DNA of 64,000 nt, from positions 9,672,001 through 9,736,000 of the forward strand of contig JANTQA010000032.1 in the NCBI GenBank assembly GCA_027625915.1, in the 5' to 3' direction. Source of the DNA: Anaeramoeba flamelloides (lineage: Eukaryota > Metamonada > Anaeramoebidae). Below, in pieces: positions 10,001-19,940 of the stretch (the first letter of the stretch is position 1; each line of letters begins with the position of its first letter). The position numbers and the translations under genes were made by a program. Below the pieces are notes generated by a model. That model had not been told where the DNA came from and searched no databases. It saw nothing but the letters and a program-made list of their open reading frames with translations.

Positions 10001-12822
10001 TCTGACATTTTTTTATTGTTATTTTAATCAATATTTTATTTAATAATTCAAATATAACATTTTATCCAAATCGGTTCATTATTAATGAATTTCCAAAAAA
10101 AAAACATCTAGGTAGGTTTATTTTAGATTGATCTCATTTTTGAATTACAAAATGTTTTGGTTTTCTATTTGAGAGAAAATTAAAGACAAATTACTCATAT
10201 TGTTTGAAAATTTTAGATATTTATGCTTTCAATGATTATGCTATTTTTTATCATTACAATTTCTGTGAATTAATATGATTTATAATATATTATACTAATT
10301 CAGATAAACGGGTTTTTTTAATAATATGCATAAATAGATTAGAAATTAGATCAATCGTTAATTAAACTAGAACCAGTCAATGAATTCTTTTAAAAATAAA
10401 CAACCAAAAAGAAATATTTAATTTTACACAGCCAATTTCTTTAAAAAACAAATATTTATTCACAACTTCAATTATTAAAATATATTTTAGCATTTTAAAC
10501 ATTATCAGAAATTTATCTCAATTGGTTTATGGTTTAATCAATAAATAATATCAAAAGAAATGTTTCTGAAAAACGATATTGGGAATATTGATTAAAAAAA
10601 ATATTTTTTTTTTCCATTAAAGAGTGAGTACTCAAAGTTCGCCTCTTTACATTTAGTTTTTTTTTTTTTAATTAAAGAAATTAAAAGAAAATTTATTAAA
10701 CATTTCTTTTTGTTTCATAAATTAAAAAAAAAAAATGCAGATAGGTTTTCCCAGGTTTAAAAAAGTAGAGTAAAATCAAAGATCTAATTAAATACATTTG
10801 AATTTTGGAAAATGTCATTAAGTTTTTTTTAATTTCTTAAATTAAAAAAAAACTAGAAACTTAACTACACTTCTCGATTCTCTAATTTGAATTAAATATA
10901 TTTTTGAACCAAGCGATAGAGCGAATCGGGCCACTTCTTTTAAGGATCGGATACACTCTGTAAATTGAGAGTGGTTTTTGTTCAAATTCTTATTCATTTT
11001 TATAATTGCCAAAAAGATTCAAATCGGTCAGACGATTTCTTCAAAGAATTAGTGGTTCTAAGAAATGTATAAGCCCAGTTTTTAATAAAAATTACACCTT
11101 TGTGGTTTTTGTAATTTTTGTAACATTTTGAAAAAATTACAAACAATCAAAAATATAGTGATTGGGAAGAATTTGAACCCAGACCTTCATATTGTAAGTT
11201 GGACGCTTTATCACTGGATATTTATCGGTTCTCCACTGATCCATTATTGATTCTTCACTGAGCTATTATTGGCTCTCATAAATTTTTGTTTTTAAATTTT
11301 CATCTTTTTTTTTTTTTTTTTAATTAAAGTTAGTAAAATAACAATAAGGGATAAACGACAAATAATAAATTGAAATTTATTAATTAATTGTTTTTAAAAA
11401 AGTTGAAAATTAAATCTAATAGTTTTGATGTTCCTATAATAATTTTCCCTGAAACCAAACAAAATTATAATCAACACCACAAAAAAAATAATTAAAAGAA
11501 ACAGAAAAGAAAACATATCTTTGATTTATTATATATATATATAAAATTATTGTTAATATTTATTTATTTTTAATATTTATTATTACAAAAAAAGAAATTT
11601 TGGGGGATGGGTAGCACCAAATATTTACTATCTTGGAAGATCTGGTGTAATTAATTTCAATGGTCTAAAAATTGCAGGTTTATCGGGGATTTTTAAAGGA
11701 TATCATTTAAATCTTCCTTATGAAGAAAAATGTCCTTATTCAAACGAAGAAATCCGTAGCATTTTTCACGTCAGATCTTTAGATATTTTTCGGCTTCATT
11801 TAATTCAAAGAAATATTGATATCATGATTACACATGATTGGCCAAGGGGTGTTACTGACCATGGCGATGTAAATAGTTTACTTAAAAAAAAGCCCTTTTT
11901 TCGTAAAGATATTGAAACTACTGGATTAGGGTCTCCTATAAATTGGGAACTTTTAATTAAAAAACAGCCTCGTTATTATTTTTGTGCACATTTACATTGT
12001 AAATTTACAGCATTAATTTTTCATAATAATAACAACAACTTTAATAACAATTATAATAATCAGCAGAAACAGCAAAATTACCAACAACAAAATTATCAAC
12101 AACAAAATTATCAACAGCAAAATTACCAACAGCAAAATTACCAACAGCAAAACTATCAACAACAAAAACAGCAGCAAAATTACAATCAACAAAAATCAAC
12201 ACAAACACAATTTCTAGCTTTAGATAAGCCTCTCCCAGGTAGAAACTTTGTTGAAATAATGGATATTCGTATAAATAAAGATAAAGAACTTGAATTTAAA
12301 GAAAAAAAAATAGCAAACGGCAAATTGTATTATGATCTCGAATGGTTAGCAATTTTAAAAGTAACACAAGAATTGTTTTCAAAAGAAAACCGACTTAAAA
12401 GTGTTCAAAATTTACTTTTCGAAAAAAATAATTTTATAGAAAAAGTAAATAACGAAATGAAAGAGATGAAAAATGATAAACACTATAATGATTTACAAAT
12501 CCCAGAAAATTTCCAACCATCTGCACCGACATTAAAAGAGGAAATCAGCCTTAAAGGACAAAATTTTATTCCAAAGGTATTGGAAAATCAGCAACATTTA
12601 CGCTTTGTGAATTGGCTCGGAATAACCGATCCTTGGGAAGGTTTAGGCGGATCTAATCAAGTAGAAAATTCTGAAGAAATTCGTATTGATTTAAATTCAC
12701 TCGAAAATAATCTTTTGACACAAACAAGCCAACAAATAATCGAAGAAGAAGAAGAAGAAATCCCAATTGTTGCAAAAAATCCAGATGAAATAGATTTAGA
12801 TATGGATTTTGATTTTGATTAA
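7057..12822 (+). CDS. RNA lariat debranching enzyme DBR1
   Basis: DBR1 cuts the 2'-5' branch of excised intron lariats in the nucleus. Three exons join in phase: 7057-7062 (only ATG AAG), 7164-7438 and 11595-12822, giving 502 residues. The introns are 101 bp (GTAATA...CATAG) and 4156 bp (GTTTGT...AAAAG). The metallophosphatase core is intact: Cys8 and His10 in GCVHG, Asp39 in CGDFQ, Asn84-His85 in GGNHEA, His174 in THDWPR, and His226/His228 in CAHLHC. The second junction rebuilds the family segment LQEL..GGWVAPNIYYLG exactly. After a six-copy Asn-Tyr-Gln-Gln-Gln tract (residues 255-284) comes the DBR1 C-terminal domain (FLALDKPLPGRNF, YDLEWLAIL). The tail is acidic. The family identity is near certain; the exact donor of the long intron is inferred from phase. 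Confidence 0.95.
8764..9165. repeat. Cluster of TTTTCCAGAATTC hairpin repeats (family I)
   Basis: Three successive units each read AGGTTTTCCAGAATTC, then GAGTAAAATC or similar, then the mirror GATTTTACTCTATTC and GGAAAACCTAA. They are separated by a shared spacer of the form GAAAGTGACTGTCAAGTGCAT. Each unit is nearly palindromic over about 80 bp. Similar units occur at 50-350, 10740-10860, 49675-50300 and 50450-50580. Confidence 0.65.
9290..9490 (+). repeat. Family J dispersed repeat
   Basis: Shared blocks such as AGAACCTGGAAAATTGGATT, ATCAAAGATCTTTTAGTAACC and AAAAGTGAAAAATTAGCAAA recur at about 1300-1530 in the same orientation and at about 57400-57620 inverted. Divergence is substantial, so the insertions are old. 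The element type is unknown. Confidence 0.5.
9890..10200 (+). repeat. Family N repeat, copy in DBR1 intron
   Basis: The blocks CTGATAGATCTGACATTTTT, AACATTTTATCCAAATCGG and TTCATTATTAATGAATT correspond in order to about 43590-43900 inside the CDC50 long intron. The unit is about 300 bp. I cannot assign a class. Confidence 0.5.
10905..11060 (+). repeat. Possible tRNA-derived SINE relic
   Basis: AAGCGATAGAGCG resembles a tRNA D-arm/A box and TTTGTTCAAATTC resembles a T-arm/B box about 75 bp later. A tail with TTCAAATCGGTCAGACGATTT follows. The cloverleaf cannot be folded convincingly, so this is a relic at best. Confidence 0.3.
11155..11225 (-). pseudogene. Degenerate tRNA-like sequence
   Basis: On the minus strand it reads CCAGTGATAAAGCGTCC (D-arm-like), then CTTACAA, which is like a Val TAC anticodon loop, then AAGGTCTGGGTTCAAATTC (variable loop and B box). 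Anticodon and T stems are poorly paired and no acceptor stem closes. I read it as a decayed tRNA or SINE head rather than a working tRNA. Confidence 0.35.
12076..12165 (+). repeat. Six-copy 15 bp tandem repeat in DBR1
   Basis: Six exact-length units AATTAYCAACARCAA code for Asn-Tyr-Gln-Gln-Gln. Units differ only at silent third positions (and one AAC for AAT), which indicates selection on the protein sequence or slow decay after slippage. The repeat links the catalytic core to the C-terminal domain. Confidence 0.9.
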
Positions 12823-15800
12823 AATTGAAAAGAAATAAATTATGTATTGATTTGTTTGTTTTATTTGTTTATTTATTTATTGGGGAAAGGATCAAACCAA
12901 AATAAAATAAAAAGCATAAGAAAAGGGCAGAGATATAGAAATATATACCTTATTTACATATAAATATAATAATTAATAATTAATAAATTTATTCAATTTT
13001 TATTATTTTTTTTTTATTGCAAATTAGAAATTATTTGAATTTTTCTTTGTTAATATAATAAATTATTATTATTATTTTGATAATATGTAATTTTTTATTT
13101 CAAGTGTTTTTGTTTTTTTTTTTGGTTTTTTTCCAAACATTGCAAATTTTCTCAGAGTTCACATTTTGATTCTTTTTTGAACAAAAACCTCAAATAATTC
13201 TTTTTTTGATTGTCTGGAATGAAGAGATACTTTTTTTTTTTTTGAACATTTAACCTCAACTTATTTCTTGTTTAAATTTGGTTTGTAATAGAATCTAAAC
13301 ATTCTCAAAGTTTCTTAATTAATAAATCGGTTTTGAAAAATCATTTCTTGGTTATTATAATCATTAAATGTTTGAGGTTTTTCTTCTTGATATTGTGGTT
13401 GTAAAGTCCTTCTCAATCCATAAAAATAGAATAACACTAAAAATCCTTTTTTTTTTTACTTTTAGCCAAATTTTTTCTTTTACTCCAATGTTTTTTTCTT
13501 TTTTCATTTAAAAGAAAATATATTAATTGAAATAAATACTACACATGCACAAAAAGAAGTTGAATTAAAAATGATTCTTATGAACAATTTTACCTTTTTA
13601 TTAAATGTTAATTTAATATTAAAAATAATATCATTTTGGAAACGATTTATTGCAAAACTTATAATTGAATACTAATAAAGGATAAGACATTAAAAAAATA
13701 ATAAACAATTAGTATAATGGAGTAATATCAAGAGAAATATAGACATCTTTGGTTATATTGTTATAAATATTTTTTAAGAAAATTCCTATTTATTGTTTTA
13801 TCAATTTTAAATATTACACGTAATAATAATATATAATTAATGGGACAAAAACGTAACCGCATAAAGATTAAATAAACATATTATTTTGATTTTTGTTATA
13901 AAAGTAAAAAAAAAATAAGATTAAATAAAAATAAATGAACCTAATAGCACATTTTTTTTATGATTGAAATACTTTAAGTGTTTTTTGGTGATCCAAATTT
14001 TTTTTAAAATGTTTCTTGGCCTCAAAAAGGTTATTCCGTAAATTGAATCAAACGTTTTTTTTTTTTGTTTTGTTTATTATGAGCAAAATATTAAAAGAGA
14101 AGAATGGTTATATTGAAAAATAAATTATTTAAAAAAATGAGTTTTGGTAAGTAGGATACACATATAAAAAATTATACATATGCAAATATCTTAACATTTT
14201 GATACTAGTCTTTTTTTTTTGATTATAAAAATTGAATCTTTGGATCTTTGTGGGCAATCTCAAAATAATTTGTATCAAATCAAATATGTTTAAATATTTC
14301 CTCTTTTAATTCAAAACATCTTTTAGAAATATTACAATATTCTATTAATAGAAATTATTTAGAGTGAATTTTGAATTAAATATCTATAAGCACCCAATAA
14401 AAATTTTTAAATGACAAAACTTCAATTTTTGAAAAAAAAAATCTTATATACTCAATTTAAGAAGAAATGCCAAATTAGATATATTCACTAATTAGAAAAT
14501 TAACAATTATTAAAAAAAACAATATTTGTAAAACAAAAAATATTTAATTATTAATGTAAATAAATCAAGAATGTATTTAAAATATTTGGATTGGCATAAA
14601 AAACTAGTTTGTGAAAAATTGTTGAAAAAATATTAGGAATATTGATCCATCAAATGGTTAGATACCATCAAATCATTTTAGTTGGGTTCTAATTTAATTT
14701 TAAGGAACTTTATCTTTAACCTAATATAAATCATTGAAAAAATAAACAAAAATAACCAAACATATTAGGTAAGTGAAAAAAATGAAATGAAAACTAAACA
14801 GTAAAAAAAAAAATAAAAAATAAATAAAATGAGGGTGTTTTTAAAAAAATGGATTGAGTACAATTATGGATAATTTAGTGGAAGATATGTTGAAAATCTG
14901 CTAATGGTTTCTGATTAAATAAAAAGTGAGAAACCATCAATTAATTTTATTTGTGTTTTCTTATTTTGAATAACTTAAATTTCAAAAAATATATACTTTT
15001 GGATTTTTGTGATTAAATAAACAAGTTACACAATTCAAACATTAAAATAAAAAACTAGACAATAGAAAATAATTTAAATATTATACAATAATCAAAATTA
15101 TCCCTATTTAAATGAAATCATATTGTTAAGATTTTTTTAACTTTAGTCAATTCGACTTCGTATACGCAAACTTTGAACGAAAATTTAAGGTAAGGTAAAA
15201 TTTCTCAAATTAAAGCACAAATTGTGGATTTTAGTAAAATAATTTCTGAGATAGATTCCTAAAATGTGTTTTAATATGATATTTATGTTCTACCCAAAAT
15301 TTAATTGAAAGTTGATGTATTAAAAGTGGAACTGTTTGTATTCTAACCATGTTTAAAATATTTGAATTTAAGTTTGTATATATCCCTCTAGTATAAACAC
15401 GAATAAATAATTGAATCTGTGATACAATTACTAATATGAATTGTTCAGAAAGGATTATATGATATAAATTTAATACAAAATTATCTTAGAAAAATTGATG
15501 ATTGAAAATTTTTTCTCTACTATTTTGGAAATAAATTTTTGACACTAATTATACAGACAAATTCACTTTTGGGGAACAAAATTTCAATGAAATTTAAGGC
15601 ATATAAAAAAAGTCACAAATTAAGAAAAATTCAGATTATGGCAAAATAAATGGTGTAAAAAATATTTTCGAAAAATCTGCCTTAATGTGGAATGGAAACT
15701 CATTTTCTAGATATTTCAAAAGTTAACATTGATCTTATCCACTGATGTTTGTAATACAAAAATTAAAAGAAAGAAAGTATAAAATAGACTTGAAGGATCT

Positions 15801-16382
15801 TAATATATTTTTAATGAAGGAAAAGCAACATATTTACTATTTAAGAAGTTTAATTGTTTTGACTATTTTGTTACATTTTTACAACAGAGAAAATAATTGA
15901 TATTTTATTTTACTTAATAAAAAGTGAAATTAGAGATGTCTCAACTTATATCATATTTTTTCAAAAAATTAAAATTTTCAGATATTAATATTTACCAGAC
16001 TATAATACTACTTTAACCAAATAAATTGAATAAAACTTCCATAAAAATCTTGTCTAATAGGTAAAGTTTCACAATTTTGTGATTAAAGTTTACATTTTTT
16101 AAGATATTTTTAGATTCATTTGTTTAAATTATTTTGAAAAATCTATTTTTTTTATAATCTCATCAGCAGAGTATTTACAACAAAAAAACTCACTTTTACA
16201 AAACACTTTGCGCTTTTAATGTGTTGGAAATTCTAAAAAAGCCATGTAAAAGTGATATTTTTATTGTTTCTTCATCTAATAAAACTGAGATTTTTTCTAA
16301 AATAAAATCATTTTTTATCAATTTATTCTTGTATTCTTTTTCAACCCTTCGTTCTCTTTTTCTTTAATTTGATCGAGTTTAA
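12823..16382. other. AT-rich intergenic DNA
   Basis: No gene is visible in 3.5 kb. The stretch holds two decayed relatives of MITE family C at about 15143-15338 and 15554-15655, which share ATTTAAGGYA and CTCAAATTAAAGCAC blocks with copy 1. The remainder is A/T-rich without recognised structure. Confidence 0.6.
15143..15338. mobile_element. Decayed MITE family C copy
   Basis: The length (about 196 bp) and the internal order of blocks match the copies at 4144 and 22581. The right end reads AAAAGTGGAACTGTTTG followed by TA. The ends have drifted, so the boundaries are approximate. Confidence 0.5.
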
Positions 16383-18245
16383 ATGAGCGAAATAAATTCC
16401 AAACAAATTCAATCAATGTTGGTGGACATTCTTGGTCCTAAAGAAGCCATAAATATCTTATCAAAAAAAAAACGCAAGTCAAGGAATAATGGGATTGTTG
16501 GTAACAACATTTCAATAACCAAAAACCAAAGCCAAACAAAGCCACAAACAATTCCACCAACCACAAACAATTCTCAAAAAATTGGGCTAAATTTGGATAA
16601 CAAACAAAACAAATTGCTTAATTATTTCTTATCGAAAAAAAAAAAAAACAGCAGAGCAAAAAAGCCGGTTGCTGCAAAAAAAAATAACATTTCAAGTGTT
16701 CGTGTTACAGATCTTTTATTAGACATTCCACTTGATAAATCTGTCAATGAGATCACTAATCATTTTTCAACAAAAACAAAATCAAAATCAAACCCAAAGT
16801 TTTCTTTTGAAAAAAACTCTGCTCTTCAACAAAAATTATCTTCAACTTCTCACCCCTCCTCTTCCCACCATTCGCTTTCTTTTTCTTCTTCTTCTTTTTC
16901 TTCTTCTTCTAGGAATATTTCTCCTAGGAATATTTCTTCTCGTATTTCTTCCTTATCTTCAAATTCAACAAAATTGCCGCATTCATCATCTTATATTGAA
17001 AATTTAAAACGATTTGGCTTATTGGATAGTGTACTTAATACAAGCAAGCCACAACCAAAGACAATTTACCCACCCAAAAATCAAGGTTTACAAATTGTAA
17101 ATAATTTGAATTTCTTGCCAAAAAATAATGGTTTTTCACAAAAAAAAAATCCTTCATCCAATTTGTCAATTGACAAATTAATGGCTGATTTTGGTTTTAG
17201 TGAACTTGAACTTGATTCGGTTTATGTTGAAAGTGATGAAGAAGAAAAAGAAGAAGAAAAGGAAAAAATGAAAGAAAAGGAAAAAAAGAAAGAAAAGGAA
17301 AAAAAGAAAGAAAAGGAAAAAAAGAAAGAAAAGGAAAAAGAAAAAGAAAAAGAAAAAAAGAAAGAAAAAGAAAAAGAAAAAAAGAAAGAAAAAGAAAAAG
17401 AAAAAAAGAAAGAAAAAGAAAAAGAAAAAAAAAAAGAAAAGGAGAAGGAAAAAAGAAAAGAAAAGGAAAAAGAAATTGATCTGAGAAAGAAGAAAAGAAA
17501 TGAAGAACAAAAACAGTACCCAGAAATTACAACAACAAAAAATAAAAAAAAAAAATTGACGATAAATAATCGAAAAACAAATAAAAACCAAGTTATTTTT
17601 CTGAAAAACAAAAACAATTCAAAAAAAAAGTTAAAAGAAAAAACAAAATCATTTAACAAAAATAATTTCAATAATGAGAGCGAAGATGAATTTAATCAGT
17701 TAGATAGCTCTTTGTATGTAAATTTAACAAAAGAACAAATCAAAAGGAAAAACTCACTTAAACGGCGAATACTTAAGGAATTTTTAACCCATCCATTAAA
17801 CCTAAATAAAGAGCAAAATCGTGAAAACCCATCACTAGGTATTTCATTTTATTTATTTTTTACCCATAATATCCAGGTACATACCAAACTTGGTAAAAAG
17901 CAAACCAAATACAAATTATTGCCAACACTAGATCCTAAAGAGATTCGTCGTGGAATTTGTTCCAGCGAAATGGCAGAATGGGTTTTAAACCATGGATATT
18001 TAAATACAGATTTTCACCCGGATACAAGAAAGCGCGGTAGAAGGAAAAAAGAAAAAACACCAACAATGATCATCCAGAGAGTTTCCCGTTCTTGTCTAAA
18101 AGAATCACCAACACAAGACCTCGAATCTAATACTTCATTTCAAATTAATAAAAAAAGAAGAAGAAACACCCGCAATAGTGCCCGTGGACGGAAAAGAACA
18201 ATTAAAAAGTATATTGTAATTAACAACAAAAGAAAAAACAAATAA
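16383..18245 (+). CDS. Lys/Glu-rich nuclear-looking protein, unknown
   Basis: This uninterrupted frame encodes 620 residues that I do not recognise. Residues 1-45 are a mixed segment with a basic patch (KKKRKSR). Residues 150-195 are Ser-rich. Residues about 285-365 alternate Lys and Glu blocks with an i/i+4 charge pattern, predicted to form a long single alpha helix. Residues about 455-570 have ordinary composition (LLPTLDPKEIRRGICSSEMA, WVLNHGYLNTDFHPD) and look like a small folded domain. The tail carries two Arg-Gly-Arg basic clusters (KRGRRKK and ARGRKR), loosely like AT-hook cores but without the flanking prolines. Nuclear location and nucleic-acid binding are inference only. The coding strand contains a 206 bp pure purine tract. 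The ATG is the first in frame after an upstream T-rich leader. Confidence 0.75.
   Translation: MSEINSKQIQSMLVDILGPKEAINILSKKKRKSRNNGIVGNNISITKNQSQTKPQTIPPTTNNSQKIGLNLDNKQNKLLNYFLSKKKKNSRAKKPVAAKKNNISSVRVTDLLLDIPLDKSVNEITNHFSTKTKSKSNPKFSFEKNSALQQKLSSTSHPSSSHHSLSFSSSSFSSSSRNISPRNISSRISSLSSNSTKLPHSSSYIENLKRFGLLDSVLNTSKPQPKTIYPPKNQGLQIVNNLNFLPKNNGFSQKKNPSSNLSIDKLMADFGFSELELDSVYVESDEEEKEEEKEKMKEKEKKKEKEKKKEKEKKKEKEKEKEKEKKKEKEKEKKKEKEKEKKKEKEKEKKKEKEKEKRKEKEKEIDLRKKKRNEEQKQYPEITTTKNKKKKLTINNRKTNKNQVIFLKNKNNSKKKLKEKTKSFNKNNFNNESEDEFNQLDSSLYVNLTKEQIKRKNSLKRRILKEFLTHPLNLNKEQNRENPSLGISFYLFFTHNIQVHTKLGKKQTKYKLLPTLDPKEIRRGICSSEMAEWVLNHGYLNTDFHPDTRKRGRRKKEKTPTMIIQRVSRSCLKESPTQDLESNTSFQINKKRRRNTRNSARGRKRTIKKYIVINNKRKNK
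17270..17475 (+). repeat. 206 bp uninterrupted polypurine tract
   Basis: Every base from 17270 to 17475 on the + strand is A or G. It is built from degenerate units such as AAAGAAAAGGAAAAAAAG. It encodes the Lys/Glu helix of the surrounding gene. Tracts of this type can slip in replication and can adopt triplex structures. Confidence 0.9.
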
Positions 18246-19869
18246 AGGCGTTAATATCACCGTTTTATATTAATGTTGAAATTCTCATGCAATTTTTCTG
18301 GAAAAGTAAAAAGAATTTTGAATAAGAAATATTTTTTATTTTGTAAGCAATGATTGTAATTTTTTGAATTTTTATTTTTTTTAAAGTTAGACTCTTTTTT
18401 TTTTTATTTTTTTTTGTGCTTGAGGGCGATTTCTAAGTTTAAAAGATCTAAGATCATTAATTCTTCAATTTGTGCAAAAAAAAAATAATAATTCATATAA
18501 ATATATTTAAATTATTACTTTTTTTTTTTTTTTTTCTAATTTATGAATACTTTATTCTTGATCATATGAGTATACTAATGTGTAGTGTTAAAATTGTTTT
18601 GGGGTGATTTTCTTTAAAATGTGCATTTTATTTATTCAAATTTAAGGGATTCAGCTCTTATTTATTTTTTTAAAAAGATAATAGAGCACTTATTTTACCA
18701 AAGATTTAATTAAACTTGATAAGTAAACCTTTAATTCTTTGGAGAAATAAATTATTGTTTTTAAAAGAAGACTTTATTTATAATAAATTTTCAGTACAAA
18801 CAGATTTGATCCTTTTGGTTTGAATTTTAAAAAAGATTCATAAAATTAAGAGAAAATTTTTCCAAAATTTTTTTATTTTTATAAAATCTCACTTTTCGTA
18901 TTTTTTTAAGGTTTGTAAAATGTAAAATAAACTTGAAACTTTGATCTTATTTTTAAAATAAAAAAAAAAATCAATAAAATAAACCATTTCCAAGTTAAAT
19001 TGGCCCCTTTTGTGGGAGGGGGGGGGGATTTGTTTTTAAGGGGTTTGAATCATTAAGGGAAGAAAAATTTTATTTTGGATCTTTTCGAAATTGGTACCAT
19101 TTTTTTACATTTTTGACTTTTTTTACTCATTTTTTTTTTTTTATTGATTTCACATTTCATTAGTACAATTTTTTTTTTATAATAAGATCGATAGTCACTT
19201 GATAAAAAATGGTTATTCTGGTGTTATTTGAAAAGTGAAAATGGTTGTAGAGATATCATGTTTTTTATAATTGGTAATTTATTTGAATCATTGATCCTTT
19301 TTTTGAATAAAATTAGATAATTTGTAATCCATTAGGCATGTAAAACAATTGATTTAATTTTTTTTTTTTCAACCTATTTCTAATTTTCATTTGAGAGTTT
19401 TTACTAATTTGATGAAATATTTAAGATTTGGTTATTACTTTTTATTTGTAAATAATGAAATTAAAAGGCTTTTTTTTTTTTTTTTTTTTTGGTTTAAAGT
19501 TGAATTTTTCGGATTATAAAATTGGTATTAGCTTTGGTTCTTTGTTGTTCCACTGATCTCTTTTTTTCTCTTTATTTTATTTTATTTTTTTTTTCACATC
19601 ATCTATATATATATATATATAAACCAAATTCCAAAATTTTCGAAACTGTAAAACAAAACTTGAAAGAAGAATAATACAGCACTTTACTTCCATTTGGTAA
19701 TATTTTTTGATTTTAAAAATCACCTAATTTTTTTTTTAATTTTTTTCTTATCATTTCCTTTTTTTAGAGAGTTGTAATATGTTGTGTTAGATTATGAATT
19801 TTTATCCAATGAATGACAGAGGTAAAAGGTGTTTGTTAAATAGAAATTTCACATTCTAATTAGTTTATG

Positions 19870-19940
19870 GGGTTTAATCATTTGACCAGTCAATAATTGT
19901 TGGTGAAATTTCAACAAATTTACCAATATATTTTTTTTTT
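19870..19940 (+). repeat. Family M short repeat
   Basis: The block ATCATTTGACCAGTCAATAA, then TTTCAACAAATTTACCAATA and a T run, recurs in the same orientation at 4521-4590 and 31595-31672. It has no inverted ends. Its nature is unknown. Confidence 0.5.

Larger units (their letters stand above)
7439..11594 (+). other. 4.16 kb intron 2 of DBR1
   Basis: The intron runs from GTTTGTTAAATT to an AAAAG acceptor. It has no open frame of interest. It contains family K (about 8470-8660), a cluster of hairpin-family units (8764-9165), family J (9290-9490), family N (about 9890-10200), another hairpin unit (10740-10860) and two tRNA-like stretches (10905-11060 and 11155-11225). Confidence 0.85.

Noticed and set aside
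17178-17671. Long minus-strand frames of Phe, Ser and Leu opposite the Lys/Glu gene
   Set aside because: They are the mirror of the polypurine tract; the + strand frame is continuous and has an ordinary folded-looking end.
17831-17868. Possible 38 bp intron with GTATTT...TCCAG inside the Lys/Glu gene
   Set aside because: Removing it breaks the frame and leads at once to a stop, whereas the unspliced frame continues into a domain-like region.
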